Shown piece by piece: positions 44,561 to 56,906 of a stretch of 64,000 bases of DNA (positions within the stretch are counted from its first letter, which is position 1; each line of letters opens with the position of its first letter). Location: assembly GCA_051453625.1 (NCBI GenBank), contig JBOZIK010000001.1, positions 133,498,235 through 133,562,234 on the forward strand, given 5' to 3'. This stretch comes from Welwitschia mirabilis. Lineage: Eukaryota; Gnetophyta; Gnetopsida; Welwitschiales. The position numbers were made by a program, and so were the translations under genes. The notes under the pieces were generated by a model. That model was given only the letters and a program-made list of their open reading frames with translations, did no database searches and was not told the DNA's origin.

Positions 44561-44739
44561 AAGAATTTTTGTCAAACTTTATAGTGAAATTCGAGTGAAT
44601 TATGAGTGTTTACTTTCCCCTAGTTTATTTAAATTTTCATAAACCAATTAAAAAAGTGATTAAAAATGTGTTCATGGGATATTTAATTTAATTTAAAAAT
44701 GTTATTATTTACCTCACTCTTTTTACTAATGATTCAGCC

Positions 44740-44742
<3 letters not shown>

Positions 44743-44771
<29 letters not shown>

Positions 44772-44808
44772 CATACAAATATATATACATACATATATAT
44801 ATATATAT
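44743..44808. repeat. (ACAT)n and (TA)n microsatellite
   Basis: About eight ACAT units from 44743, then ATATAC and TA repeats running into the N gap. Confidence 0.95.
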
Positions 44809-45483
44809 NNNNNNNNNNNNNNNNNNNNNNNNNNNNNNNNNNNNNNNNNNNNNNNNNNNNNNNNNNNNNNNNNNNNNNNNNNNNNNNNNNNNNNNNNNNN
44901 NNNNNNNNNNNNNNNNNNNNNNNNNNNNNNNNNNNNNNNNNNNNNNNNNNNNNNNNNNNNNNNNNNNNNNNNNNNNNNNNNNNNNNNNNNNNNNNNNNNN
45001 NNNNNNNNNNNNNNNNNNNNNNNNNNNNNNNNNNNNNNNNNNNNNNNNNNNNNNNNNNNNNNNNNNNNNNNNNNNNNNNNNNNNNNNNNNNNNNNNNNNN
45101 NNNNNNNNNNNNNNNNNNNNNNNNNNNNNNNNNNNNNNNNNNNNNNNNNNNNNNNNNNNNNNNNNNNNNNNNNNNNNNNNNNNNNNNNNNNNNNNNNNNN
45201 NNNNNNNNNNNNNNNNNNNNNNNNNNNNNNNNNNNNNNNNNNNNNNNNNNNNNNNNNNNNNNNNNNNNNNNNNNNNNNNNNNNNNNNNNNNNNNNNNNNN
45301 NNNNNNNNNNNNNNNNNNNNNNNNNNNNNNNNNNNNNNNNNNNNNNNNNNNNNNNNNNNNNNNNNNNNNNNNNNNNNNNNNNNNNNNNNNNNNNNNNNNN
45401 NNNNNNNNNNNNNNNNNNNNNNNNNNNNNNNNNNNNNNNNNNNNNNNNNNNNNNNNNNNNNNNNNNNNNNNNNNNNNNNNNNN
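44809..45483. other. Assembly gap, 675 N
   Basis: Non-standard length suggests an estimated size. Both edges are TA repeats, so the gap is probably an unresolved AT microsatellite. Open frames spanning it are artefacts. Confidence 0.99.

Positions 45484-45560
<77 letters not shown>
45484..45560. repeat. (TA)n microsatellite
   Basis: About 38 uninterrupted TA units starting at the gap edge. Confidence 0.98.
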
Positions 45561-45566
<6 letters not shown>

Positions 45567-46959
45567 GATGCAAGTAATACATGCTATATGTATTAAATTT
45601 TTTTTATAACTAACATGAAGATAAATTTTGACAAACATGACATTTCGGTAGCATTTAAGCAATAGACTTGGAAGAAATAGAATGGTTCTAGTATGTAAGT
45701 AAGATTCTATGATATGATACTAGAAAGACTTCTTACAAGTTTTCTTACAAGTTCAAGCTCTAATAGCCTAGTTGATAAATAACTTTTAAGTCTCCATTGC
45801 TTTCACAATTATAAGTAGAATAAATATGTCCAATAAATAATCGAAGGAGTAGGAAATATTTGATTGGACTACAAAATAAATGAAAAAAGGTAGGAATTTT
45901 GGTTTGATAAGTAAGGAAATAATTGTTCTGAATAATTATTAAGCTACTCATACTCTATAATTGTAATGTTGGGACTAGACTTAGTAAAAGAATTATAGAG
46001 GGAACTTGAAACAATTCAAAAGAATTTTCTGACTTCTAAGTTTTGAATTAAGTCTTAGATCCATTATCATGTTTTATTATTGAAACTAAACATTTTTACA
46101 TTTAAATCTGAAGTAATATATTAGTTTATTGCTTATGTGTTGAGGAAAAAGAAGATGTGCGTTATAAAGTTTATAAACATAGTTTGGAACATACCCAAGA
46201 TAAAAGATCGTTCTATGAAGGAAAAGAATGGTTGCAACATTATAATATTGAGTTGGAGGATTTAAAATGTGATATAAAGAACATCCATAACATGATTAAA
46301 AGTAAAGTGCTTTGCAATCTTTGATTGAATATAGAACGCAAAAAAATGAAAAATAAAAAAAATAATCTTAGGTAGATTTTCAAAGCATGTCTTAATTAAC
46401 ATCCATATTACTTGAGTGTTAAAATTTTAACTAGAATCAAAGGACTAATCAACAAGATGTGAATGCATTCTCATCACTCTCAGATAAAGATAGGTAGTTG
46501 GATTAATATCCCCTAGGAATATCAAACTTGCAAACTTTATTTGTTGGGATTCATCGAAGATGAAAAACATGTTTATTATGCTCTTAGTAGTTTTCTGATA
46601 TGTAACTAAACAATTACTGTGTTTACATTATAATATATTCTAGTTACCTCTTATTACTTTAGGGTATTTGATTGAATCTTTACTAGAAAGGTTTAACATG
46701 TACATTAGTCTAATCTAATATAGCCTATGGGTTTTTTTTTTTTTTTTTAACTTTGTATGCTTTTATATGTATGTATACATTCTAATATAAAATATGGAAA
46801 GTTAAACTCAAAACCTTTAATTCCCTTATATTTTTATAATAGTATAACCAACATGATAACCTAAACAAGTGATTTAATTATGCCTAGAACCCTATAGTAT
46901 GTTAAGTAAGGAATCTAAAGTTCAAAACTATGACTTACTAAACGGAATATAAGTATTCA
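45561..46959. other. Unassigned sequence
   Basis: A plus-strand frame from 46139 to 46324 is open for about 61 codons and unusually charged (VEEKEDVRYKVYKHSLEHTQ, later EWLQHYNIELEDLKCDIKNI); I do not recognise it. A 17-T run lies at 46732-46748. Nothing else seen. Confidence 0.4.
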
Positions 46960-48060
46960 ACTAATTTAACTATCATCCCATTAACATCCTTGGATATAAT
47001 TTATCTTTTTGAGATTATGTTATTCATGATGATTTGCATATTAGGTTAAAAAAAAACATTAGTTCTTTATATAGGTATGGAAATTAGTTCAATTATACTT
47101 TAGATGAATTTCCCATAAACACATGAGAATTTTAAATTCATTAGGAATATGTGATTCTTAAAGTAAAAGAATGCTTAAATGGATAATAGTCTAGACCTCT
47201 ATCATAGTCTAGGATAAATCTAACTACTTCAAAGTGCTATTTGAATTCTAACCATCCTACTTTAAGGCCCTACTTATAGTCATATGGTACACTGAGAAGG
47301 CTAAAGGACAATTTCTTTAGAAGTTAGTAGAGCAATAGTTCTTACGTGCTTTATTGTGGGATAAGTTATGTAGAGAAAAACTTAGTGGAAGTTGGGATAT
47401 TAAGCATCTTTTAGATCTTAGCATGGCTCTATCAGGAAACTTGCTCTAGTAGCTTCATAACCTTGATAAACCATAGATCAACGTCATGAAACATAAATAG
47501 GTATATAAGGATATAAAGTTTAATACTATGCCAAAATTATTCATGCATCTCTCATTTAGAGGAATATTGAAAAAATTAAGAACTAGTATTCTGGACATTA
47601 TGAAAAGAAGAAAAACATGTATGTAGTAAAAGAAGTTTATAGTATAATGCATTCACCTATTTACTTCTTTAGCATTACATTTTCCTTAGTAAAGTCCTCT
47701 TAGACATTTACAAAATAATTATTCAAAGAAAGGGAAATAATGATTACTAAAGAGTGTATGTTTTGCAATAGTTATGAGATAGTTAATCATATTTTTTTAA
47801 TCATATATACATTCAGAAGCTTTTTGAAAAAATTGAGAGTTTTAAAAACTTAAGATTTAAGAAAACAAAATTCAGAATGTACTTAAAAGATGGTGAATAA
47901 ATAACAATGATGAAAAACAATTCTATGCATGAATACTTATATTCATAACTCTATGGCATGAGGTTTGGCAAAATTACAATCAAATGAGTTTTGAAAGGGA
48001 CAAAAGAAAAAAGTAACTCTTAGGTCTTTCATCCTTGGTAAATGAAAAAAAATGAAATAG
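46960..48060 (+). mobile_element. LINE B, 3' end
   Basis: Plus-strand LINE C-terminal parts in order. Around 47345-47540: LLWDKLCREKLSGSWDIKHL, LDLSMALSGNLL and LHNLDKP, matching the W-D-x-V-C-x-P-K-x-x-G-G-L-G-I ... L-N-x-A-L-L-x-K-W-x-W-R segment after RT. At 47754-47803: CMFCNSYEIVNHIF, the zinc-binding RT-tail pattern C-x2-C-x(4-6)-E-x-x-x-H-(L/I)-F. At 47945-48000: LWHEVWQNYNQMSFERDK, matching the end pattern W-x-x-W-x-x-R-N-x-x-x-F-E. RT itself is missing. Confidence 0.78.
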
Positions 48061-50899
48061 GATCTGATCAAAATTTAAGCCTTTAATAGATTTGGATATT
48101 TCTTTTACTAATGCATCATTCAAGATAAAACAATAGTAATAATAAGAGATTCTAGATTTTAGCATAGTTCTATATAGAATAAAAGTAATGATAGGAAAGT
48201 AGAGCTTTGAGCATAGATTTAGACCAAATAATAACAACAGTGAAAAATTCTAGCTATTTTAGTTTCAAATCTAAAAAATAGTATAATTGATATTACTATT
48301 TTTTCTTAAGATTCTCATTTTCATTCTACATTGTTAATGCATTAAATACTGTCATTTTAATTCTATATTATTAATGCATTAAACTCTTTAGTCTCTTAAC
48401 TTTATAATATTGTCTCTTCATTTTGACGATGTTATAATCTTTGTCACCTTTTGTGACCCTTTAATGAAAAGTGAGTTTTCATTTTGTCATTAAAAATTTT
48501 TATGTAATAAATACATAATAAAATGTAATCATTTAAAAAACTTTCATAAGATAAACATTTGCACATTATTGAGAAGTAAGCATTCATATGAGAAAATGAC
48601 TACATTAAGTCAACATAAATTAGAATCAAAGATTACTAAAAATCAAGTATCTACTTTAGGATTTACTTCATTAAGGGCTATTAGTAAGAAAACATATTAA
48701 CTATTGTGGCATAGCTAATTTGCTATCCATTCTTGGAAATTATACAACATTATATTACATATATTTTGATAATATCATTTCATCTAGAAGCTTTACCCTT
48801 AGACTTCCTTAATTCTTGAAACCTATTGTCTCTTTTGCATAAAGATCATTCTTAGAGATATGCCACACTTTTCTAGAGCATTAATATGGTTTAGAAAAAT
48901 CTTAAGTTATTACTTCTTTTTAAAATTTATAAATTTAACTATTCTATTTTGTATGGCTAAAAAATAAACACACTTATTTTCATCCTTCATACTTGTAAGA
49001 TAATATAGTAATATTAGTAAAATGATAGATAGGAATTTAGGTCTTCAAGATACAAAGGAAAATAAGATTATCTTATGAAACTACTTGAATGGTGATTTAA
49101 TGGATTAGGTAAGATTTATAAGATATTAATGAAATCATGCTTTCATAGTTGTTTAGAGTAGAATTTTCTTATGAGTTAATGTATAAAGTTACATGTAATA
49201 GAAAATAATTCTTTCATCACATCAACAAACAAGAATGACAAGCTAAACCAGGATGAAGAAATTATAAGAAACTCTTTAAATCTATTGAAAGCAAATATGA
49301 TAGATGCATGACTAATCTTAGGATAATTAGTTCTATTAATAAATTTGATGTGTTGCTGTTTACTTTTCATGGTAACTTTGTGTATGTTCTTTTTTTACAA
49401 TAAATTATAAATTTTTTTATTAATATGTATGAACTTTGATATTTGATTTTCATATAAGGAACTTATCTTAAGATATTACATTGCTAAGGTATGTATTTTA
49501 CTTCACAGCAAATTTTCAAATACATAGTCTAAGTAAAATTAAAATTAGCAAAGAATTTCAAAGATCTAAGTAAAATGTTAAGTCTTTCTTTCTTTCTTTT
49601 CCTTTCTTTTTTTTAACCCCTTTTCTTCTCCTTTTTTTCCTTTTCTACTCAAAGTCAATCTATTTTTCAAATCTATCTCTTCATGAATAATTTAATGCAT
49701 CCAATATGCACACTTTAACTTTGAAACAACAAAAATTATAACATGTTTCAATACATTATTTTGAAATAAATCTTATTAATACATTTATGGAGAACTAACT
49801 TTTATTTACTAATTTAAGCATTAAAGGCACCTCATTAGCTAAACAAAAAAAATAATAATATAAATATTTATTATGATTTTATTATTCCTAGTGATTTATT
49901 TGATAGATATTGATAAGAGTTCTCCTTCCAATGTACCTACTTTCAATTTTTGAGCTTCTTCTTCTCTTATAATGCAAATTAAATTTACAGGACATAATAA
50001 CATATTCTTGTAAAACATGCTTGAAATTTTATGTAGAATTTGTTATTCTTAAATTAAAAGATAATTCAATTATGAGTAAAGGAATTAATCTTCACTTATT
50101 TTTACATATGCATGCTAAACATGATCTTGATGTTAATGACCCTATGGATCAGATTATTTCCTACATAGTTGTACTTCCAATCTACATATAATTCTTCAAC
50201 CTTTGAAATGGAAAACTATTAATTTTATTGATAATATTATTCACTTTAAAAATAATTTTTTTTTTTTTTATACTAGAGGTCTTTCTAAATGATTTCTTAT
50301 TAAGGTAAGTCTAATAACTCAAAAGAAGTTCCTTACATTAAAAACTAGCAATACAATCTTCTATCAACTTATGATGTATTTTAATCTTCCAAATTCTTAT
50401 AAGTATTATAATGATGAAGATTATATTTTTTTTATTCTTATCCACTTCTAGAGGGGAGGAAAAGGAAAAATCAAAATCAAATATTTATATCTATAACCTT
50501 TAACTTAGGATTTTTATTTTATTTTTTGAACTTCTATCGATGATATTAATAATCAAGCTTTACCTTAGATTTGATAGAGTTCTCAATGTCAAAAGCATAA
50601 TGCTCTAATGATCACATGTAGGTTATTTTAAATCCTTTGAAAAAATCTATTACTAGTGTAAAAGTCTTTACTTTACTGTTAAGCTAAAAATATGATATTC
50701 TTGTTGTGATTATTTTAAAAGATAAAAATAGGATTAAACTTATCCTCATCCTCTATAAATATCATTGCTAGTTAATATCCCTACTTCTAATGCTTTATCT
50801 ATGTTATCTTTAGTTATTAATGTTGATTCATGCGTAACCATTAATTTATCCAATAATAATGGGGTTATACTTCATTTCTCCTCCACATGATAATTTTTT
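48061..50899. other. Unassigned AT-rich sequence
   Basis: No domain recognised. The 5' part of LINE C (ORF1) could lie in 50000-50900 but is too decayed to call. A short direct repeat, ATTNTTAATGCATTAAA, occurs at 48332-48348 and 48367-48383. Confidence 0.45.
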
Positions 50900-51259
50900 C
50901 ATGGATTATATAAGGATCTTATAAATAGGCTTCACAAGAAATATGTTGAATTGTATCTTCATACTATTGCCTTTGTTGATTTTTTTTATTCCTTAAGAAA
51001 TTAAAATGTCATTCTTTAATATGCATTTTACCAATAAATATTTTATTCATAATGGATTTCATAGTTTTACTTCTTATTTAAAAGGTAAGGAAGGTTCTAT
51101 TATTATTATTTATTTGAGATAAAAGAAATATCTTTAATCATACAATTATGATCATAAAAATAAGTAGTTTAGGCTAGCTTCACTTCTAATTTTGATAGTT
51201 TAAAATTTTCTTCATTTATACCTTAAATATCTCTAGTAGTTTATGGCTTCTATGGAAAG

Positions 51260-51360
51260 AGTTAGTTTCCAAATTTCCTAATATTCTTCCATTTTTTAGA
51301 GGATATTTTAATGTGTTGGAATCTCTATAAGATAAATGAGATGGTTTTTTCCATACCTTA
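51260..51360 (+). pseudogene. LINE C endonuclease core motif
   Basis: Frame gives LPFFRGYFNVLESL, stop, DK, matching the AP-endonuclease motif G-D-F-N-V-x-E with Asp changed to Tyr. Confidence 0.75.
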
Positions 51361-51924
51361 AAAGCTTTAAAATTTCTATTTTAAATGAGATTTAAGCTTT
51401 CATTTTATTTAATAAACAAATATTCATAGTTTCATTCCATCCCTACTTAATATATTTTTACTTATAATAATTATGGCGCTTTTTCTCTAATCAGATTTTG
51501 AGTAGATTAGATTGTTTTTATTATTCTATGATCTATTTTTCGGCTTTCCAACATATTTTTAAATTATAAATAAATACAATTGTATTTAATCATTTTTAAT
51601 TTTCTTACATATTAAATTTCATTTAATTAATTTCTCTAAAAGGAAATTCCTATTTTAATTTCATTGTTAAGCTTTTATTTAGAAATTAAAAAAATATTTT
51701 CTCAAATTTTTATGGAATTTTGGACCTTGTCTTGCTCACGCTTCTGATTGGTTAATGTAATGGCATCACATGATATGTAGAATTAGGAATTATGCTTGTC
51801 ATTCCTAAAAACAAGGTTAGAATAGGCAATGATCAATATTAATGTTCTTCTTTTATAACTGACTCTTTATCTCATCAAATATAGGAGGATCCACTAAAGT
51901 TTTAAACTCAAGGCTTATTATCTA

Positions 51925-52880
51925 ATGCTAGAAAGTATATACAATTCTAAAATGTACACTTTTCCATTAATGATTTGCTTAAAAGTATATAAACATGATT
52001 ACACATGTATGATGATAATTTTAATAATTTTTTTATTTTTAAAATTAATTGATTTTAAAAATCAAGGAATTTCTCAACTACTAATTGATAATTCTTTAAT
52101 CTTTAAGATGGTTGATATTTTAAATTATGTAGTGAATTATTTTATAGCTATCTTTAAGACAAATTTTTTAATGCTAATTTGTTTTGTCAAAATGAAACTT
52201 TTATTCCTAATAAAATAACTCTATTTTGTACTTGTTATTTAGAAAAGAATATTACTTTTACAAAACTAAAAGAATTTAATATTAGTTTAGCTAATGGAAA
52301 ATCTCTAACTTTTTATGATTCTTTGACTAAATTTTATAAAAATCATTGGGATGTAATAGGATAAGATTAGTGGAATCTAATTTAAGAAGTCATTTCCAAA
52401 GGCTCTTTTGACTCTTATATTAATGAAGGAGTTATTCAATTTTTTCCCAAATTTGAAGGTGCTCATCTTGGCACTAATTAACATTTAATAATCTTACTTA
52501 ATGTTATAGACAAAATTATGAATAAATCTCTAGATTCCATATTTAAATCATTATTAATTAATATTAGCTACAATGAGTATTTTAGTCTTATCAAAAAGAT
52601 AACTATATACTCAATATTATAGTTTTCTCTTAGGAGGGAATGCAATGGAAAAATTATTTTGATCAAAGTGTGGTCTTTATTGATCTTAATCATGTGAAGG
52701 CATATAATAAAATTTACTATAGTTTTATTTTACAATTTATGAAAAGTCTAAGATCTAAGAAAAAATTTCTTCATCTTATTAATTGCTTATTCAAAGATGT
52801 TAATACATGTGTTGCTACTAAACATGATATTTTGAAGACTTTTAATACTAAATGATAAATACAAAAAGAATTTTCATTAN
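51925..52880 (+). pseudogene. LINE C reverse transcriptase, N-terminal part
   Basis: Overlapping open pieces read, in order: linker FNISLANGKSLTFYDSLTKF then YKNHWDVIG (matching F-Y-x-x-x-W-x-x-I-G); SYINEGVIQFFPKFEGAHLG (consensus I-x-L-I-P-K-x-x-x-A); LLNVIDKIMNKSLDSIFKSL (consensus L-x-N-V-x-Y-K-I-x-x-K-x-L-x-x-R); and at 52640-52855 VVFIDLNHVKAYNKIYYSFI (consensus F-x-D-x-x-K-A-Y-D-x-x-x-W-x-F), then LHLINCLFKDVNTCVATKHD. The first catalytic-box Asp is kept and KAY is intact. The frame ends just before the gap. Confidence 0.93.
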
Positions 52881-52979
52881 NNNNNNNNNNNNNNNNNNNN
52901 NNNNNNNNNNNNNNNNNNNNNNNNNNNNNNNNNNNNNNNNNNNNNNNNNNNNNNNNNNNNNNNNNNNNNNNNNNNNNNN
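52880..52979. other. Assembly gap, 100 N
   Basis: Falls inside LINE C RT, between the KAY motif and the YIDD motif. Confidence 0.99.
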
Positions 52980-53780
52980 TTAGTTTCTTATCTATTTATT
53001 TTAGTACCTATTTTTTTATGCTATGTAATTTACATAGATGACAAATCAAGCTTAATTCAGAATGTTTAATTTTATAATGATCCTAAATAGCTTATTAATA
53101 TGCATTTTGGGTATCACTCTTTCTTCATTATTAAAATTGATAAAGTAGTGATCTGCATCTACCTTTTTAAAGAGGCCAATATTATATGCTTTCATCATCA
53201 AAAATGCATTAGGATAAATCTTCTCTTTTTGCTTTCTTTGGTAATTATCAGTGGCTTTTTATTTCACTTTGATAATCTATTCAACCATAAAGATTTTTAA
53301 AGCCTTAGAAATTTCTTTTTCCTTTACCCAATCTCCTAGTAATATTTTGAAATGGGATTTAGATAAAATCCAAAGGAAGGTAGATAAATTAAAATTTATT
53401 AAGCCTTTTCTTACAAGAAAAATCATGGTTTATAAAGCAATTTTAGCTTATACTTTTGACTTTCTCTTAGTCAACTTATAAAAACATCAATGCAATTTTA
53501 AGAAGCTATTTGTGATTGACATCTAACACTAGGAAATAATTTTCTAAAGTGGTCTAAAATATCTATCATCTTGTGAAAAATTTGTTGGACTTGGTTTTAT
53601 ATATTTTTAAATCAAGTTTAATCTTTATGTAGGAGATGAATTTTGTAACTAGTTAATCTTATTATTTTTTTAGTTTTAAATAGATTAGCTAATGTCTTTC
53701 CTTAACATCTCTATGTTGAGAAAGGTAATATTCTTATAAATTGGATAGTATTCTCATGTAAATTTAAGATAGGAGGTACT
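52980..53780 (+). pseudogene. LINE C reverse transcriptase, C-terminal part
   Basis: VIYIDDKSSLIQ at 53025-53060 is the F/Y-A-D-D catalytic box (Ala as Ile, both Asp kept). At 53300-53480: LEISFSFTQSPSNILKWDLD, KIQRKVDKLKFIKPFLTRKI, MVYKAILAYTFDFLL, matching the W-x-x-x-x-x-K-x-x-x-K-L-x-x-W-K-x-x-x-L-S-x-x-G-(K/R)-x-x-L thumb region. Then GLGFIYF at about 53590. Confidence 0.88.
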
Positions 53781-56640
53781 CTAGTTTTTCAGAGCATCAA
53801 AAAGACATAGAAGTCCATTTTGTTGTAGTGATTTAAGGTGATATTCTTAATGACTTGATTCAAATGACTTAACATAAAATTATTTTATTTAACAAGTAAG
53901 ATTGTATAAATTTTTAATTTAAAAAAATATTAAAATAAATTATTGGATTAAACTTTGAAAGTAGAAATGCTTATTTGTTTGAGAAACTTATAATTGAAAA
54001 GATAGTGCTTTTATAAAGGAGGCATTATAAATAATTCTATAATGACCTAAGAATTTAATAGCAAATAAAAACCAAAATATAATGATTATTTTAGAAAAAA
54101 TATAGAAAAATTCCCTTTATTAATGAACCAAAAAAACAAAAAATAAAACTAGAAAGAAGATAAATTTTCTAAAATAAATAGTAAACGAAGTTTCTAAAAC
54201 ACTAAATGATATTTTTAGCTAACTAAAATTCTGAGAGAGAATGATAAATGAATAGAACATCTTTAGAATGATTTGAAGATACATTTTATTAACTTTGAAA
54301 AGATTACTTACAAATATCAGATCAATTAGATTCTTTGGATAGCATAAAGGTTAATTTATAATTTCTTGGGCTCTTAATAATTGATGATGACATTAGCTAG
54401 ACTTGATGCTTGGTTAGAAATTTTATTTTAAATAGCTAACTAATTAATTCTTTCTTCTTCTTTTTTTTTTGGGGGCAAAAACAAAGTGTTAAAAGGGGTT
54501 TTCATAAAGAGAAAGTGAAAAGAAATTTAACAGAATAATGGAATATATGAATATTTATTAGGATTTGAGTAAAGAAAAGTAGGAACAGTTGTAAGCAGTT
54601 CCAATTCAATTAGAAGTTAATTTTGACTTTTGTTCTAACTTTTAAAGAGAGTCTTTTAAAGATGAAATTTTGAAAACAACTTTTCTAAAATAGAATTCTA
54701 AAGACTATCAATTTTAAGTAGAAAATGTTAAAAATGATATTTCTTTGAAAAGAGGCCTTTTGAAGATGGATTTTTCTAAAAATAGAAGTTCTATAAGTAG
54801 ATGGACTTCTAAAGGTAAAGTTCTATAAATAAGAGTTCTAGTGACAAAATTCTAAAAATACGTTTCTGAAGATCTGTTTAATATTATTTTTTATCTATTT
54901 ATTATTTTTAAGGAATTACTTAATTTAGTTTAATGCTTAATGAATTATCCATCATAGTTTACAACCTCTTTAGTATGAGATGGGATCATGCTATAACAAA
55001 AACATCTTGTTCATCTTTTAGCTCTTCGATAAAAGGTTCTTCTACTAGGGGAAAATTTTTTTTATCTTGAACCACATTTATGACATTATGACTTTGACAA
55101 AAATTCCATATCATTGGTATAGTTAAAATGAATGAAGAATTAAAGTTTGTGATAATTTTATTAATTATGATTATCTTCCCTTAGCTAATTTATGAATTAC
55201 CTTCAATAGTACCTCAATAGTGTTTTTTTCCCAAGTTGGTAGGGGTTTTGATTAGCTATGTTTTTCATATCCAGGCATATGGATTACTTCTTATCTAATT
55301 TTTTAAAAGCTAGAAGTTTTCCTTTCCCCCCTTTGTTTTTAAAGAATTTATATAATGGTCTAACCTAACTTGGATGATCTTTCTTTTCATTTATTCATTT
55401 ATTTATTTTTTATCATTGTTAAGAAAAAGTAGAAAATATAAGTAGAATATTCTTACATGTCTATAAAGAAAAGATATAGAATATAATTTTTTTTAAAATG
55501 GAGAAATGACATAGAATAGATTTTTCTGTTTTTTAATCTTTTTCCCACATAAATAATTTTTAAGGTTTTCCTTGTTTAAAAAAAATTATAAGGATTTTTT
55601 ATTTATTTTTAATTTTTTTAGGCTATTGACTTCGTTTTTGTAAAGATAATTTAAGATTTTTCTTTTAAATTAACTTTTTTGTATGTTTAAAAATCTAGAA
55701 CTAGTAAGAAAATTTATTGATTTATTTTTCATTCAATGTCTTAAAGTTTTCCCCTCCATGCCAATGATAAATTTGCTAAGCTCAAGTTTCACCTCTGAAA
55801 AGATTGGTCTTAAAAAGTGAATCAAAGAAAAAATTTTCTAAAACTCGGCCTTTTCCTAAAGTATAAAATACTTCTATATTTGCCTTATTTTGTATTTATT
55901 TGTTTTTATTTTAAGTTCTTCCCTTATTTATAACATAATTTTAATCAATTACACTTCTTTTTGAATGAAAAAAAAGTATTGTAATGGTGAATAGAATGGG
56001 AGTCAATTGTTTTTTTTTAAATGAGGAAAAAAAGTCACATTAACAAATTACTATTTTAATCACTTTAAATGTAGATAATAATTTTTTTATTATACTATGC
56101 ATTTTTCCACTATGTGCATTAATTTCAAAAGTGCTTCTTTTGTTAACCAATACAAGGTATTAGTACAAGTTGCCAAGAGAAGAATATCTTAGAGTCATCA
56201 AAAAGTAATGGGTTTGAGAGGGGTGGGGGACGTGGAAGGGAAGGTGTTGAAGAGGAAAATGTTAAAGGTCACAGTAAAAAACACTAAATAACATTGCTAA
56301 TGGTAATGGTGGTAAGTGAATGCTAAATTTAATTGTCTTCTTTGAAATGATGACAGTGATAGAGATATCAGTTATTTTATAATATTAGAGTCTTGATTAA
56401 TGACAATGAGTTTTGTCTCAAAAACCAATAAAGATACTAAATGATAATAGTAATTTCAAAGATTTAGAGAGATGAATAATTTTCTTTGATTTGAAAATAA
56501 AATAAAAGAGCTTGGCTTATACTAAGAATTCTTTCAATTTTTATGGGATTTTTGTAGTATCTGTTACCTAATGTCAAGAAATTAAATTAGTCACATATAT
56601 TTTGTTATTGAAATATATGGCAAGGAAGATTATTTTTAAT
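53781..56640. other. Unassigned AT-rich sequence
   Basis: No domain recognised. At 54640-54870 a loosely repeated TTCTAAAA/TTTTGAAGA phrase recurs every 20-40 bp. Confidence 0.45.
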
Positions 56641-56666
56641 CTCTTTTTTCCCTCTCTATTTCTTTG

Positions 56667-56780
56667 TTTTCTTTCTTTTCTTTTCTTTTCTTTTCTTTTC
56701 TTTTCTTTTCTTTTCTTTTCTTTTCTTTTCTTTTCTTTTATTTTATTTTATTTTATTTTATTTTCTTTTCTTTTTTTTTT
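56667..56780 (+). repeat. (CTTTT)n / (ATTTT)n microsatellite
   Basis: About 14 CTTTT units up to 56738, about five ATTTT units to 56763, then CTTTT and a T-run. The open frame over it (repeating SFLFF) is a translation of the repeat. Confidence 0.97.
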
Positions 56781-56806
56781 TTTTAAACAAGTGTTTTTCA
56801 CATGAA

Positions 56807-56906
56807 NNNNNNNNNNNNNNNNNNNNNNNNNNNNNNNNNNNNNNNNNNNNNNNNNNNNNNNNNNNNNNNNNNNNNNNNNNNNNNNNNNNNNNNNNNNNNN
56901 NNNNNN
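56807..56906. other. Assembly gap, 100 N
   Basis: Follows the CTTTT microsatellite, a likely cause of the break. Confidence 0.99.

Larger units (their letters stand above)
39595..44640 (-). mobile_element. Ty3 element E2, minus strand, pol core missing
   Basis: From high to low coordinates: gag (44560-43900), protease with downstream spacer (43110-42480), long non-coding part, PPT, 3' LTR (40236-39595). No RT, RNase H or integrase is found between 42480 and 40240. Any 5' LTR would lie in or beyond the 675-N gap. Its 3' half is the same family as E1. Confidence 0.8.
50900..53780 (+). mobile_element. LINE C, endonuclease and reverse transcriptase
   Basis: The best preserved LINE of the window: endonuclease, RT and RT-tail parts in the correct order on the plus strand, broken by a 100-N gap inside RT. 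Belongs to the plant L1/RTE-like non-LTR type by endonuclease-RT architecture and RT motifs. No 3' A-tail or target duplication located. Confidence 0.88.

Noticed and set aside
44699-45662. Three long open frames (282-317 codons) on both strands
   Set aside because: They cross 675 N and translate TA and ACAT microsatellites; not genes.
56602-56805. 67-codon open frame rich in Phe and Ser
   Set aside because: It is the translation of the CTTTT/ATTTT microsatellite.
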